This document shows positions 37,627-45,734 of a stretch of DNA of 55,960 nt, piece after piece. The notes under the pieces were generated by a model. The model searched no databases. It was not told the origin of the DNA and worked only from the letters and a program-made list of their open reading frames with translations. A program made the position numbers and the translations under genes. Origin of the DNA: Hydrogenophaga sp. 2FB (GTDB lineage Bacteria > Pseudomonadota > Gammaproteobacteria > Burkholderiales > Burkholderiaceae_C); the NCBI RefSeq assembly GCF_005503365.1, contig NZ_SCML01000040.1, positions 1 through 55,960 of the forward strand, given 5' to 3'. Numbering within the stretch: position 1 is the first letter of the stretch; every line of letters starts with the position of its first letter.

Positions 37627-39453
37627 TCAAACGGCTTTGAGCAGGTCGCGCACCAGCGCCTCGGCCACTTTCAGGCCATCCACGCCGGCCGACAGGATGC
37701 CGCCTGCATAACCCGCGCCTTCGCCAGCCGGGTACAGGCCGCGCGTGTTCAGGCTCTGGCAGTCGTCCGTGCCGCGCGTGATGCGCAGCGGCGACGAGGT
37801 GCGCGTTTCCACGCCGGTGAGCACCGCGTCGGCCATGTCGTAACCCTTGATCTTGCGGCCGAACACCGGCAGCGCCTCGCGCATGGCCTCGATGGCGTAG
37901 GCGGGCAGGGCAGGGGCGAGGTCGCCGAGCTTCACGCCCGGTTGGTACGACGGCTCCACCTCACCGAGCGCGCTGGACGCCTGTTGCTTCAGGAAGTCGC
38001 CCACCAGTTGCGCCGGTGCGTCGTAGTTGTGGCCACCGAGCTGGTAGGCGCGCGCCTCCAGCTGGCGCTGCAGCACCACGCCAGCCAACGGATGGCTCTT
38101 GCCTTCCTGGACGAGCGCTCGGGCTTGTTCGGCGTAACGCGCGCCGTCGGCCTCGCCGAAGGCGGCGCTCCACAGCGGTGCGTCCTGCGGGAACGTTTGC
38201 GGGAAATCGACCGGTTCGATGCCGACGACGATGCCGGCATTCGCGTTGCGCTCGTTGCGCGAGTACTGGCTCATGCCGTTGGTGACCACACGGCCCGGCT
38301 CGGAGGTGGCCGCCACCACCATGCCGCCCGGGCACATGCAGAAGCTGTAGACCGCGCGGCCGTTCTTCGCGTGGTGCACCAGCTTGTAGTTGGCCGCGCC
38401 CAGCAGCGGGTGGCCGGCGTGGCGGCCCCAGCGCGCGCGGTCGATCACGCCTTGCGGGTGCTCGATGCGAAAGCCGATGGAGAACGGCTTGGCTTCCAGG
38501 AACACGCCGGCGTCCCAGAGCCGCGCAAACGTGTCGCGCGAGCTGTGGCCCAGCGCGAGCACCACGCGGTTCACCGGCATGGTGAAGGCCTCGTCCGTGT
38601 CGAGCCGGCGCACCTGCAGCGTGTCGATGCGCTGTGCATCGCCGTCGCGCGCCAGGCCGATGCCGCAGACCTGGTGCTGGAAGCGGATCTCGCCGCCGAG
38701 CGCGACGATTTTTTCGCGCATGGCCTCGACCACGCGCACCAGCTTGAAGGTGCCGATGTGCGGGTGCGCCGTGTAGAGGATTTCGGGCGGCGCGCCCGCG
38801 TCCACGAACTCGTGCATGACCTTGCGGCCGAGGAAGCGCGGGTCCTTGATCTGGCTGTAGAGCTTGCCGTCGGAGAACAGGCCCGCGCCGCCTTCGCCGT
38901 ACTGCACGTTGCTCTCGGGGTTGAGCACGTGTTTGCGCCACAGGCCCCAGGTGTCTTTGGTGCGTTCGCGCACCGGCTTGCCGCGTTCGAGCACGATGGG
39001 CCGGAACCCCATCTGCGCCAGCGCCAGTGCGGTGAACAGGCCGCAGGGCCCCAGGCCCACCACCACCGGGCGGTCGCGCTCGTCGGCAGGCCAGTGCGCG
39101 GGTGCGTGGCCGGGCGGCTGCCAGGCCATGTCGGGCGTGGGCTGGATGTGCGGGTGGCCCGCGTGGGTGGTGAGCAGGGCGGCTTCCCGCGCCGGGTCGA
39201 TCAGCGCGACGTCGACGATGTAGACCGCGAGCAGGTCGGCCTTGCGCGCATCGAAGCTGCGCTTGAAGACCCGCACATCGGCGATCTGAGCCATTTCGAT
39301 GCCCAGCGCGGTGGCGGCCATCGCGGTCAGCGCGTCCACCGGGTGTGGCGGGGGCAGGCGATCGTCGTCGGTTTCGGTGGGCGCGTCGGCCGCGCGGCGG
39401 TGCTCGGCCGGCACGGCGGCCAGCGGGAGTTTGAGTTCGGAGAGGCGGATCAT
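37627..39453 (-). CDS. FAD-dependent dehydrogenase, COG2509 family
   Basis: A 608-residue flavoprotein of the NAD(P)/FAD-dependent oxidoreductase family COG2509. After an N-terminal domain of about 130 residues comes the FAD fold VVGLGPCGLFTALALAQMGF with LERGKPV, and a C-terminal FAD segment LYPAGEGAGYAGGILSAGVDG. TRGTDDCQSLNTRGLYP is a family hallmark. Physiological substrate is unknown. It converges on the M20 gene with 24 bases between stops and is divergent from DUF2239. Confidence 0.82.
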   Translation of the reverse strand: MIRLSELKLPLAAVPAEHRRAADAPTETDDDRLPPPHPVDALTAMAATALGIEMAQIADVRVFKRSFDARKADLLAVYIVDVALIDPAREAALLTTHAGHPHIQPTPDMAWQPPGHAPAHWPADERDRPVVVGLGPCGLFTALALAQMGFRPIVLERGKPVRERTKDTWGLWRKHVLNPESNVQYGEGGAGLFSDGKLYSQIKDPRFLGRKVMHEFVDAGAPPEILYTAHPHIGTFKLVRVVEAMREKIVALGGEIRFQHQVCGIGLARDGDAQRIDTLQVRRLDTDEAFTMPVNRVVLALGHSSRDTFARLWDAGVFLEAKPFSIGFRIEHPQGVIDRARWGRHAGHPLLGAANYKLVHHAKNGRAVYSFCMCPGGMVVAATSEPGRVVTNGMSQYSRNERNANAGIVVGIEPVDFPQTFPQDAPLWSAAFGEADGARYAEQARALVQEGKSHPLAGVVLQRQLEARAYQLGGHNYDAPAQLVGDFLKQQASSALGEVEPSYQPGVKLGDLAPALPAYAIEAMREALPVFGRKIKGYDMADAVLTGVETRTSSPLRITRGTDDCQSLNTRGLYPAGEGAGYAGGILSAGVDGLKVAEALVRDLLKAV

Positions 39454-39560
39454 GTTGTCGTGGGGCTTGTGTTGATCAAGCAGAGGACAGGAAAACGAAG
39501 CCGCCTATTGTCGTCAATGCGGCCCCTTTAAATAACCCGGATGAAATCATTAAACCCGGG

Positions 39561-39573
39561 TACAATGCGCCAC
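39561..39573 (+). promoter_or_regulatory. -10 element of the DUF2239 gene, leaderless geometry
   Basis: TACAAT at 39561-39566 would start transcription at about 39573, next to the ATG at 39574. Two direct repeats of the type AA-AACCCGG (39531-39540 and 39551-39560) lie just upstream and could be an operator. No convincing -35 element. Confidence 0.4.
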
Positions 39574-40158
39574 ATGAACGAATCCACCATCCCCAGTTGC
39601 ACCGCCTTTCTCGGCGCACGCCGTGTTGCTTTTGGCCCTTACGACGCCGTGGCGCAGGCCCTTGCCGTGCTCGACCTGTCGGCCGGCGGGCTGCTGGTGT
39701 TCGACGACACCACGGGCGCGCAGGTCGACCATCCCTGGCCGCCGGGCTATCCATCGGCACCCGCGGCGGCGGCCAAGGCCGCCGCGGCCCCGCAGGTGGG
39801 GCGACCCCGTATGGGGGTGGTGGCGCGCGAAGTCACGCTGCTGCCGCGCCACTGGGAGTGGCTCGCGCAGCAACCGGGCGGCGCATCGGCGGCCTTGCGG
39901 CGTCTGGTGGAAGAGGCGCGCCGCAGCCACGCCGACCGCGATGGCTGGCGACAGGCCAAGGAACGCGCCTACCGTTTCATGAGCGCCATCGCCGGTGGCT
40001 TCGCGGGCTTCGAGGAAGCGTCGCGCGCGTTGTTCGGGCAAGATGCCGAGGCTTTCGCCCGCAGCATCGCCGAATGGCCACCCGACGTGCAGTCGCACCT
40101 GGCCTGGTTGGCGCGCGATGCCTTCGCGCCCGAGGCCGCTTCCCCGCCGTCCACCTGA
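39574..40158 (+). CDS. DUF2239 family protein
   Basis: A 194-residue protein of family DUF2239. Features are an N-terminal CTAFLGARRVAFGPYDAVAQAL, a LLVFDDTTGAQVDHPWPPG strand pair, a basic linker with GRPRMGVVAREVTLLPRHWEWLA, and a helical C-terminus with FMSAIAGGFAGFEEASRALF. It looks cytosolic. I prefer ATG 39574 to ATG 39541, since the -10 element lies between them. The MATE pump gene follows by 30 bases. Function unknown. Confidence 0.75.
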   Translation: MNESTIPSCTAFLGARRVAFGPYDAVAQALAVLDLSAGGLLVFDDTTGAQVDHPWPPGYPSAPAAAAKAAAAPQVGRPRMGVVAREVTLLPRHWEWLAQQPGGASAALRRLVEEARRSHADRDGWRQAKERAYRFMSAIAGGFAGFEEASRALFGQDAEAFARSIAEWPPDVQSHLAWLARDAFAPEAASPPST

Positions 40159-40188
40159 TCGCACGCATTCTTACTTCACGGAATTTCC

Positions 40189-41544
40189 ATGCCCAACGCC
40201 CCCAAAGGCCCGCTCTGGCGCGTCTATCTCGTTTTTCTGGTGCCCATGGTGCTGTCCAACATCCTGCAAGGGCTGTCGGGCACGCTCAATGGCATCTTCA
40301 TCGGCCAGATGCTCGGCACGCACGCGCTGGCGGCGGTCTCGGGCATGTTCCCGATCGTGTTCTTCTTCATCTCGCTGGTGATCGGCATTGGCGCGGGCGC
40401 GTCGGTGCTGATCGGCCAGGCCTGGGGCGCGCGGCAGCCGCACAAGGTCAAGACCATCGCGGGCACGGCCCTGGTGCTGGGCGCGTTGATCGGCGTGGTG
40501 GCCGCGGTCGTGGGCGTGGCGTTCGCGCGCCCGGCCATGCAGGCGCTGGGCACGCCGCTGGACGTGATCGACGACGCGGTGGCCTATGCGCGGGTGATGC
40601 TGCTCATCATGCCGCTGCTGCTGGTGTTCATTCTGTTCACGCAGTTGCTGCGCGGCGTGAGCGACACCGTGTCGCCCCTGATCGCGCTGTTGCTGTCGAC
40701 CGCGCTGGGGCTGCTGCTGACGCCCGCACTCATCCAAGGCTGGCTCGGCCTGCCGCGTCTGGGCATTCAAAGCGCGGCGTACGCGGGGCTGGTGTCGTAC
40801 GCGGCGGCGCTGGGCTTCCTGGTGTGGCGGCTCGGGCGCCGGCACCACGTGCTGGCCTTCGACCGCGAACTGCTCGGCGCCCTGCGGCTGGACCGCGACA
40901 TCCTCGGCAAGGTGATGCGCATCGGCCTGCCCACGGGCCTGCAGATGGTGGTGATCTCGCTGTCCGAGCTGATCATCCTCGCGCTGGTGAACAGCCACGG
41001 CTCGCAGGCCACGGCCGCGTACGGTGCGGTCACGCAGGTGGTGAACTACGTGCAGTTCCCGGCGCTGTCGATCGCGATCACCGCGTCCATCCTCGCCGCG
41101 CAGTCCATTGGCGCGGGCCGCGTCGACCGCCTGAGCGCGATCCTGCGCACCGGCCTGTGGCTCAACCTGGCGCTCACCGGCACGCTGGTGCTGGTGGGCT
41201 ATGTGCTCTCGCACAAGCTGATGGGCCTGTTCCTGCCCGAGCCCGCTGCGCGCGCGCAGGCCGCGCACCTGTTGCACATCATGTTGTGGAGCATTCTGGT
41301 GTTCGGCTTCCAGGCCATCGTGGGCGGTCTCATGCGCGCCAGTGGCGACGTGATGGTGCCGATGGCGATCTCGGTCTTCTGCATTCTGGGTGTCCAGCTG
41401 CCCGCGGCGTATTTGCTCAATGGCCAGATGGGCCTGGCGGGTGTGTGGGTCGCGTTCCCGGTGGCGTACGTGGCCATGCTGGTGCTGCAGACCTGCTACT
41501 ACCGCTTCGTGTGGCGCCACCGCAAGATCGAACGGTTGGTTTGA
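40189..41544 (+). CDS. MATE-family multidrug efflux transporter
   Basis: A 451-residue cation-coupled efflux protein with twelve membrane segments in two homologous halves. The N-half reads VLSNILQGLSGTLNGIFIGQML, and GIGAGASVLIGQAWGA is the MATE motif; the second half carries ITASILAAQSIGAGRVDRL. It belongs to the NorM/DinF-type superfamily. ATG 40189 is preceded by a weak GGAATTT. rnpB starts 21 bases after its stop, so its transcript probably reads into rnpB unless stopped. Confidence 0.9.
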   Translation: MPNAPKGPLWRVYLVFLVPMVLSNILQGLSGTLNGIFIGQMLGTHALAAVSGMFPIVFFFISLVIGIGAGASVLIGQAWGARQPHKVKTIAGTALVLGALIGVVAAVVGVAFARPAMQALGTPLDVIDDAVAYARVMLLIMPLLLVFILFTQLLRGVSDTVSPLIALLLSTALGLLLTPALIQGWLGLPRLGIQSAAYAGLVSYAAALGFLVWRLGRRHHVLAFDRELLGALRLDRDILGKVMRIGLPTGLQMVVISLSELIILALVNSHGSQATAAYGAVTQVVNYVQFPALSIAITASILAAQSIGAGRVDRLSAILRTGLWLNLALTGTLVLVGYVLSHKLMGLFLPEPAARAQAAHLLHIMLWSILVFGFQAIVGGLMRASGDVMVPMAISVFCILGVQLPAAYLLNGQMGLAGVWVAFPVAYVAMLVLQTCYYRFVWRHRKIERLV

Positions 41545-41553
41545 GACACAGGG

Positions 41554-41559
41554 GATAAT
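41554..41559 (+). promoter_or_regulatory. -10 element of rnpB
   Basis: GATAAT is followed six bases later by the first base of the RNase P RNA P1 helix at 41566, the exact spacing expected for a -10 hexamer. The -35 region is weak. Confidence 0.55.
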
Positions 41560-41565
41560 CCACCC

Positions 41566-41957
41566 GTGAAGCGCACCAGGCCGTCGCTGGCACGATACCC
41601 CGAAAGGGAGTGCTGGAGGAACGTCCGGACTGCACAGGACAGCGTAGGAGGTAACACCTCTCCACCGACAAGCCCGACGGGTTCGCCCGAAAGGTCCTAA
41701 GGTGAGGATCAGAGCAACAGAGACGAGTCACCTTGGGTGCCGCACCGTAGGCGAAAGCCGAAGGTACGAGCAACCAAGGTGGGTGAAACGGGCAATCTCT
41801 ACGCGCAGCAATACCAAATAGGCCAGCGTTGACGTGGTTCCGCGGAGCTGGCGGGTAGGTAGCACCGAGCCGGGTGGGCAACCCCCGGCCCAGATGAATG
41901 GCGGTCACATCCGGGGCAACCTGGATGCACAGAATCCGGCGTAAAGGTGCGCTTCAC
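41566..41957 (+). ncRNA. rnpB: RNase P RNA, bacterial class A
   Basis: Catalytic RNA of RNase P, about 392 bases, which removes 5' leaders from pre-tRNAs. The ends pair as helix P1: GTGAAGCGCACC at 41566 with GGTGCGCTTCAC ending at 41957. The conserved GAGGAACGTCCGGACT block follows near the 5' side, AGAGCAACAGAGAC in the middle, and GGGCAACCTGGATGCACAGAA at the 3' side. The L15 GGT loop that pairs with tRNA CCA is in the GAGCCGGGTGGGCAACC region. The last 12 bases, plus five downstream, recur 6.2 kb away. Confidence 0.95.
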
Positions 41958-41962
41958 ACTTT
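41946..41962 (+). repeat. Direct repeat, left copy (rnpB 3' end), attL-like
   Basis: Left copy of the exact 17-base repeat. It overlaps the final 12 bases of rnpB. Confidence 0.75.
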
Positions 41963-41989
41963 ATTTGCCCCCTGGGCACCTGGTCGGCC

Positions 41990-42007
41990 TTGTCGTTGCA
42001 AAGACAA
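41990..42007 (+). promoter_or_regulatory. TGTC-N8-GACA palindrome before the crotonase-GST-DsbA operon
   Basis: TTGTC-gttgcaaa-GACAA lies 66 bases before the crotonase ATG. A -10-like TACCTT (42028-42033) begins 29.5 bases from its centre, which places the centre at -41.5 of the expected start, as at class II Crp/Fnr promoters. The same TGTC-N8-GACA core occurs at 44913-44940. Confidence 0.55.
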
Positions 42008-42072
42008 CGCGAACGCCATGAGCTTGCTACCTTCAACGCGCGCTGGTTTGAGCGCGGTACGAAGGAGACAAC

Positions 42073-42855
42073 ATGGCTTGGACGATTGAGGTGATCGAGG
42101 ACTGCGCGGTGGTGCGCATGAACACCAACAAGGTCAACGTGCAGAACGACCAGTTCTTCGCCGACCTGCATGGCGCGTTCGACCGCCTGGAGACAGAATT
42201 CCACGAGCTGCCAGTGGTGTTGACCGGCGAGGGTGACGTGTTCTCCGCCGGCATCGACTTCCAGTACAGCTTCGACATCTTTGGAAGCGGGAGCGACGAC
42301 AAGGTCCGGCAGTGGTACAGCGCGTACCGCGAAACCAATTTGCGCATCTTCACCTACCCGCGGCCGACGGTGGCCGCCGTGAACGGGCATGCCATCGCCG
42401 GTGGGCTGATCACGGCCCTGGACTGCGACTTCCGCGTGGCCGCGCGCAAGCCCGCGACAAAATTCGGATTGAACGAAGTGCCCATCGGCATTCCCATGCC
42501 GGCTGCCTACGTGGAAATCATCAAGTACACCCTGGGGGACCAGGTCGGCGCCTTGACCACCCTGCGGGGCAAGCTGTACCCCTTCGACGAGGCCGCCCAG
42601 TTGGGCTTCTTCCACGAGGTCGTCGAGCCCGACCAGTTGCTCGCCACCGCCATCGGCTACGCGAAGTGCATCACGCCGGACTGCAACACGGCCTATGCCA
42701 TGTCCAAGAAGGCCTTGCAGGACAGCGTGCTGCGGCAGATCCACGAACGGACGGTGGCGCTGGACGAACACATCGCCGTCGGCATGAGCGATCCGGGCAA
42801 CCGCCGCGCCCAGGACCGGCGCAGGCAGGAGATCATGCGCAAGGGCCCCCGATGA
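42073..42855 (+). CDS. Enoyl-CoA hydratase/isomerase family protein (crotonase)
   Basis: First gene of the cassette, 260 residues. Oxyanion-hole segments are TGEGDVFSAGIDF (about 58) and NGHAIAGGLITALDCDF (about 108). KFGLNEVPIGIPMP carries the Glu of the second catalytic position. GAAGGAGA lies five bases before the ATG. It is less close to classic FadB hydratases than to the 'crotonase/enoyl-CoA hydratase family' proteins used in side pathways; reaction unknown. The stop overlaps the GST start by ATGA. Confidence 0.85.
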   Translation: MAWTIEVIEDCAVVRMNTNKVNVQNDQFFADLHGAFDRLETEFHELPVVLTGEGDVFSAGIDFQYSFDIFGSGSDDKVRQWYSAYRETNLRIFTYPRPTVAAVNGHAIAGGLITALDCDFRVAARKPATKFGLNEVPIGIPMPAAYVEIIKYTLGDQVGALTTLRGKLYPFDEAAQLGFFHEVVEPDQLLATAIGYAKCITPDCNTAYAMSKKALQDSVLRQIHERTVALDEHIAVGMSDPGNRRAQDRRRQEIMRKGPR

Positions 42856-43532
42856 TCGACCTGTACAGCTGGCCCGCGCCGAATGGCCACAAGCTGCAGA
42901 TCCTCGTCGAGGAGCTGGAGATTCCCTACCGGATCGTTCCCGTCAACATCACGAAGGGCGACCAGCACGGCGCCGACTACCTGGCCATCAACCCCAATGG
43001 AAAGATTCCCGCGATCGTCGATCACGCGCCGGCCGATGGCGGTGCGCCACTGAGCGTGTTCGAGACCGGCGCGATCATGGTGTACCTGGCCGAGAAAGAG
43101 GGGCGGTTTCTTCCCGCCGAGACCCGGGCCCGCAGTGAGGTGCTGCAGTGGCTGTTCTGGCAGGTCGGGGGCCTGGGCCCGATGATGGGGCAGGCGCAGC
43201 ACTTCTTTCGTTATGCGCCGGAACCGGTGCCCTACGGCATCACGCGCTACCAGAACGAATCGCGGCGCCTGCTGAAGGTCCTCGACGACCGGCTGCAGGG
43301 ACGGGACTACATCTGCGGCGACTACTCGATCGCCGACATGGCGTGTTTCCCCTGGATCCGCATCCACAAGCTCACGGGCGTTGCCCTGGACGGGTTCCCG
43401 CGGGTGCAGGCCTGGTACGGGCGCGTTCGCGCGCGGCCTGGCGTGGGTCGCGGTGTGGACCTCCTGCGCGACAGCTGGGTCGACGTCACGACGTCTGCCG
43501 AGGCGAAGGAAAACCTTTTCAGGAAGCCGTAG
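42852..43532 (+). CDS. yfcG: Nu-class glutathione transferase/disulfide oxidoreductase, YfcG-like
   Basis: A 226-residue GST closely resembling E. coli YfcG: MIDLYSWPAPNGHKLQILVEE, INPNGKIPAIVDHAPADGG, FETGAIMVYLAEKEG and LQWLFWQVGGLGPMMGQ. Nu-class enzymes reduce disulfides with glutathione and have little transferase activity. The thioredoxin-fold half keeps Asn11, but residue 9 is Ala where YfcG has Thr, a position near the glutathione sulfur. The ATG at 42852 overlaps the crotonase stop; the longer open frame is out of register with this homology. Confidence 0.85.
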   Translation: MIDLYSWPAPNGHKLQILVEELEIPYRIVPVNITKGDQHGADYLAINPNGKIPAIVDHAPADGGAPLSVFETGAIMVYLAEKEGRFLPAETRARSEVLQWLFWQVGGLGPMMGQAQHFFRYAPEPVPYGITRYQNESRRLLKVLDDRLQGRDYICGDYSIADMACFPWIRIHKLTGVALDGFPRVQAWYGRVRARPGVGRGVDLLRDSWVDVTTSAEAKENLFRKP

Positions 43533-43537
43533 CGCCC

Positions 43538-44167
43538 ATGAGCACGCAACACCTGGGCGGGGTCGACGCGTTCGTCGACCTGAGAAGCCCCTACTCCTAC
43601 CTCGCCCTCGGCCCTGCGCGGGAACTGTCGCACCGTTTCGGCGTTCCCTTCGACTGGTGGCCTTTCATCACCGACTTCCGCGCGGCCTACGGCGGCGAGG
43701 TGGAACAGCGATCCAGCCGCGACGTCGCCAAGGTGAAGTACCTGTACATGGATTGCCGCCGACTGGCCAAGCTTCAGGGTTTGACGATCCGATCCACGGT
43801 CAAGCTGTGGGACGCATCGCTTGCCAGCCAGGCCTTTCTGTTCGCCAAGTCGCGTGGACGCTTGTGGGCGTTTCTTGATCCGATGCTGGCCGCCTTCTGG
43901 CGGCGCGAGTTCGACCTCGAATCCGCGGTGGCGCTCGAGGGCGCGCTGGTCGCGGCCGGTCTGCAGGCGAGCGAGTGGCGCGATTTCCAACTCGGTGCGG
44001 GTTATCGCGCGCTGGAAGAGGCCTTGGTTCACGCAGAGAGTCTCGGGGTGTTTGGCGCCCCCACGTTCGTCTGCGAAGGCGAGCTTTTCTGGGGCGGAGA
44101 CCGGCTGGATCTGCTGAAGGCGAAGTTTGAACAGGGGCTTGTCAACGCGAAAGCAGCGGACGCTTAG
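43538..44167 (+). CDS. DsbA-family / 2-hydroxychromene-2-carboxylate isomerase-like protein
   Basis: A 209-residue protein with the kappa-GST/DsbA fold. DLRSPYSYLAL places a Ser, not Cys, at the active site, as in glutathione-dependent 2-hydroxychromene-2-carboxylate isomerases of naphthalene degradation. The cis-Pro loop GVFGAPTFVCEGELFWGGDRLDLL is the C-terminal family signature. It follows the YfcG-like gene by five bases, so two glutathione-using enzymes are produced together. The stop overlaps that of the convergent regulator. The substrate need not be a chromene. Confidence 0.83.
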   Translation: MSTQHLGGVDAFVDLRSPYSYLALGPARELSHRFGVPFDWWPFITDFRAAYGGEVEQRSSRDVAKVKYLYMDCRRLAKLQGLTIRSTVKLWDASLASQAFLFAKSRGRLWAFLDPMLAAFWRREFDLESAVALEGALVAAGLQASEWRDFQLGAGYRALEEALVHAESLGVFGAPTFVCEGELFWGGDRLDLLKAKFEQGLVNAKAADA

Positions 44168-44871
44168 TCGGCCTGCATTACGTAGGCGCGCAATTGCGCG
44201 ACGTCCACGACCAGGATGCCTTTGTGCAGCTCTGTTCGCACGAACCCGGCGCGCCTGAAATCGCTGATGGCCATGTTCACCCGCTGGCGGGAGAGTCCGC
44301 AGATCAACGCCAGTTCCTGTTGCGGAATCAATATTTCCTGCGCGTCGCCGGCGCGGTCGTTGGCGAGCATCAACAAGCCGCGCGCCACGCGCATCTCCGG
44401 GCCCAGCAAGCGCGAGGCCGCCAACATGCTGACGAAAGTGCCCATGCGCTCGTTCAGGATGTCGCAGAGGTATTGGTTGAACTCGATCGACGATCCGCGC
44501 AAGGTCTGGAAGGTGTCGACGGGGACCATGAAGATGTGCGCGGGCGTCAACGCACGCAGGTCATAGCGCCGCAGTTCCTTTTTCAGAAGTGAGCCGTCGC
44601 CACCCCACTGCCCCTCACGCAGGCACAGCAGCGTGGTCTCGCTGCCGTCGCTCCCGACGACATACATCTGAAGAAATCCACGCTCCACGCCGTACCAGTG
44701 CAGGCAGGGCTCACCGGCGCGGGCCAGGTAGTCGCCAGCCGCCGCCGTTTTTTCCGTCGTCGACCTGAGCACCAGGGTCTGCAGTTCCGCGGGCAACGCG
44801 CGATACCAGGAGAACCGTTCCAGAAACTGAAGGAGGTTCTCAGGCGGTTGCTGTGTTTCGCGCGTGGTCAT
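44164..44871 (-). CDS. Crp/Fnr-family transcriptional regulator 1
   Basis: A 235-residue regulator with an N-terminal cyclic-nucleotide-binding-like beta-roll, a long dimerisation helix and a C-terminal helix-turn-helix (QQELALICGLSRQRVNMAISDF). The canonical cAMP-binding Arg-Ser pair of Crp is not present (GSLLKKELRRYDLRAL), nor an Fnr-type Cys cluster, so the signal is unknown. I choose ATG 44871 because upstream codons are Arg-rich and lie in the divergent promoter region. It shares a 119-base intergenic region with the nitroreductase gene, which holds a perfect palindrome. Confidence 0.85.
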   Translation of the reverse strand: MTTRETQQPPENLLQFLERFSWYRALPAELQTLVLRSTTEKTAAAGDYLARAGEPCLHWYGVERGFLQMYVVGSDGSETTLLCLREGQWGGDGSLLKKELRRYDLRALTPAHIFMVPVDTFQTLRGSSIEFNQYLCDILNERMGTFVSMLAASRLLGPEMRVARGLLMLANDRAGDAQEILIPQQELALICGLSRQRVNMAISDFRRAGFVRTELHKGILVVDVAQLRAYVMQAD

Positions 44872-44912
44872 GGATGTGGGTCTGGCATCGCAAACGAGTT
44901 TACGTCTGCGCG

Positions 44913-44940
44913 CATGACTGTCTTTCGATCGACAGTCATG
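44913..44940. promoter_or_regulatory. Perfect 10-bp palindrome between Crp/Fnr regulator 1 and the nitroreductase
   Basis: CATGACTGTC-tttcgatc-GACAGTCATG, with the same TGTC-N8-GACA core as 41990-42007. A -10-like TAGCAT (44956-44961) for the rightward operon begins 29.5 bases from the centre, giving -41.5 geometry. On the other side it overlaps the likely -35 of the regulator gene (TAAACT as -10 at 44902-44897), so it could repress the regulator while activating the enzymes. There is no T-run, so it is not a terminator. Confidence 0.6.
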
Positions 44941-44990
44941 GCGGGCATGCGCCGATAGCATCCCGGCATGTCCTGCCCGATGCCCACGCC

Positions 44991-45713
44991 ATGAACCGAC
45001 TCGATCCCGCACCCGCCATCCCGCCGTCTCAGCTGCGCGGCGCCGTCGATTGGGCCGTCGTGTCGCGACGCAGCATCCGCGCTTTCCTGCCTGCCGACGT
45101 GGACAGAGAGGAGATCGATGCCATTCTGAACGTGGCCCGCCATGCCGCGTCGGGGGTGAACACCCAGCCATGGAAAGTGCACGTGCTCACCGGTGCGGCC
45201 AAGGACAGGCTGAGCACGGCGATTGCTGCCGTGGACGACGACCCATCCCAGGCAGCGGCGCTGGAAGAGCCCTACACCTACTACCCGCGGGACTGGGTGC
45301 CGCCCTATCTGGACCGCCGTCGCAAGGTCGGATGGGACCTGTACGGTTTGCTGGGCATTGCAAAGACCGACAAGGCCCGCATGCACGCGCAGCACGGTCG
45401 CAACTACCGGTTCTTTGACGCACCCGTCGGCCTGATCTTCACGATCGACCGGGTGATGCAGGCGGGCAGCCTGATCGACTACGGCATGTTCCTGCAAAGC
45501 GTGATGGTGGCCGCGCGCGCCCGTTCGCTCGATACCTGTGCGCAGGTGGCTTTCACAAAGTTCCATCGGGTCATTGCCCGCGAACTCGCCATTCCCGACA
45601 CGGACATGGTGGTGTGTGGCATGAGCCTGGGCTATGCCGATCCGAGCCGCATCGAGAACGCACTGGTCACGCACCGAGAGAGCGTGGGTTCGTTCACGAC
45701 ATTTCACAGCTGA
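44991..45713 (+). CDS. Nitroreductase-family protein
   Basis: FMN-dependent NAD(P)H oxidoreductase family, 240 residues. Visible are the FMN-phosphate motif SRRSIRAFLPADV, SGVNTQPWKVHVLTG and the C-terminal VVCGMSLGYADPS. Members reduce nitroaromatics, quinones or enones, or dehalogenate. ATG 44991 is chosen since the upstream open frame enters the palindrome region. The acyl-CoA ligase follows by 21 bases, giving a two-gene operon. Confidence 0.85.
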   Translation: MNRLDPAPAIPPSQLRGAVDWAVVSRRSIRAFLPADVDREEIDAILNVARHAASGVNTQPWKVHVLTGAAKDRLSTAIAAVDDDPSQAAALEEPYTYYPRDWVPPYLDRRRKVGWDLYGLLGIAKTDKARMHAQHGRNYRFFDAPVGLIFTIDRVMQAGSLIDYGMFLQSVMVAARARSLDTCAQVAFTKFHRVIARELAIPDTDMVVCGMSLGYADPSRIENALVTHRESVGSFTTFHS

Positions 45714-45734
45714 GAAAACACTGGAGACCACCGC

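Noticed and set aside
42312..42851. Extended 406-codon version of the GST gene
   Set aside because: The upstream part overlaps the crotonase in another frame; homology to YfcG begins exactly at the ATG at 42852.
44913..44940. Strong hairpin as transcription terminator
   Set aside because: It lies between divergent starts, has no T-run on either strand and shares its core with another promoter-proximal dyad.
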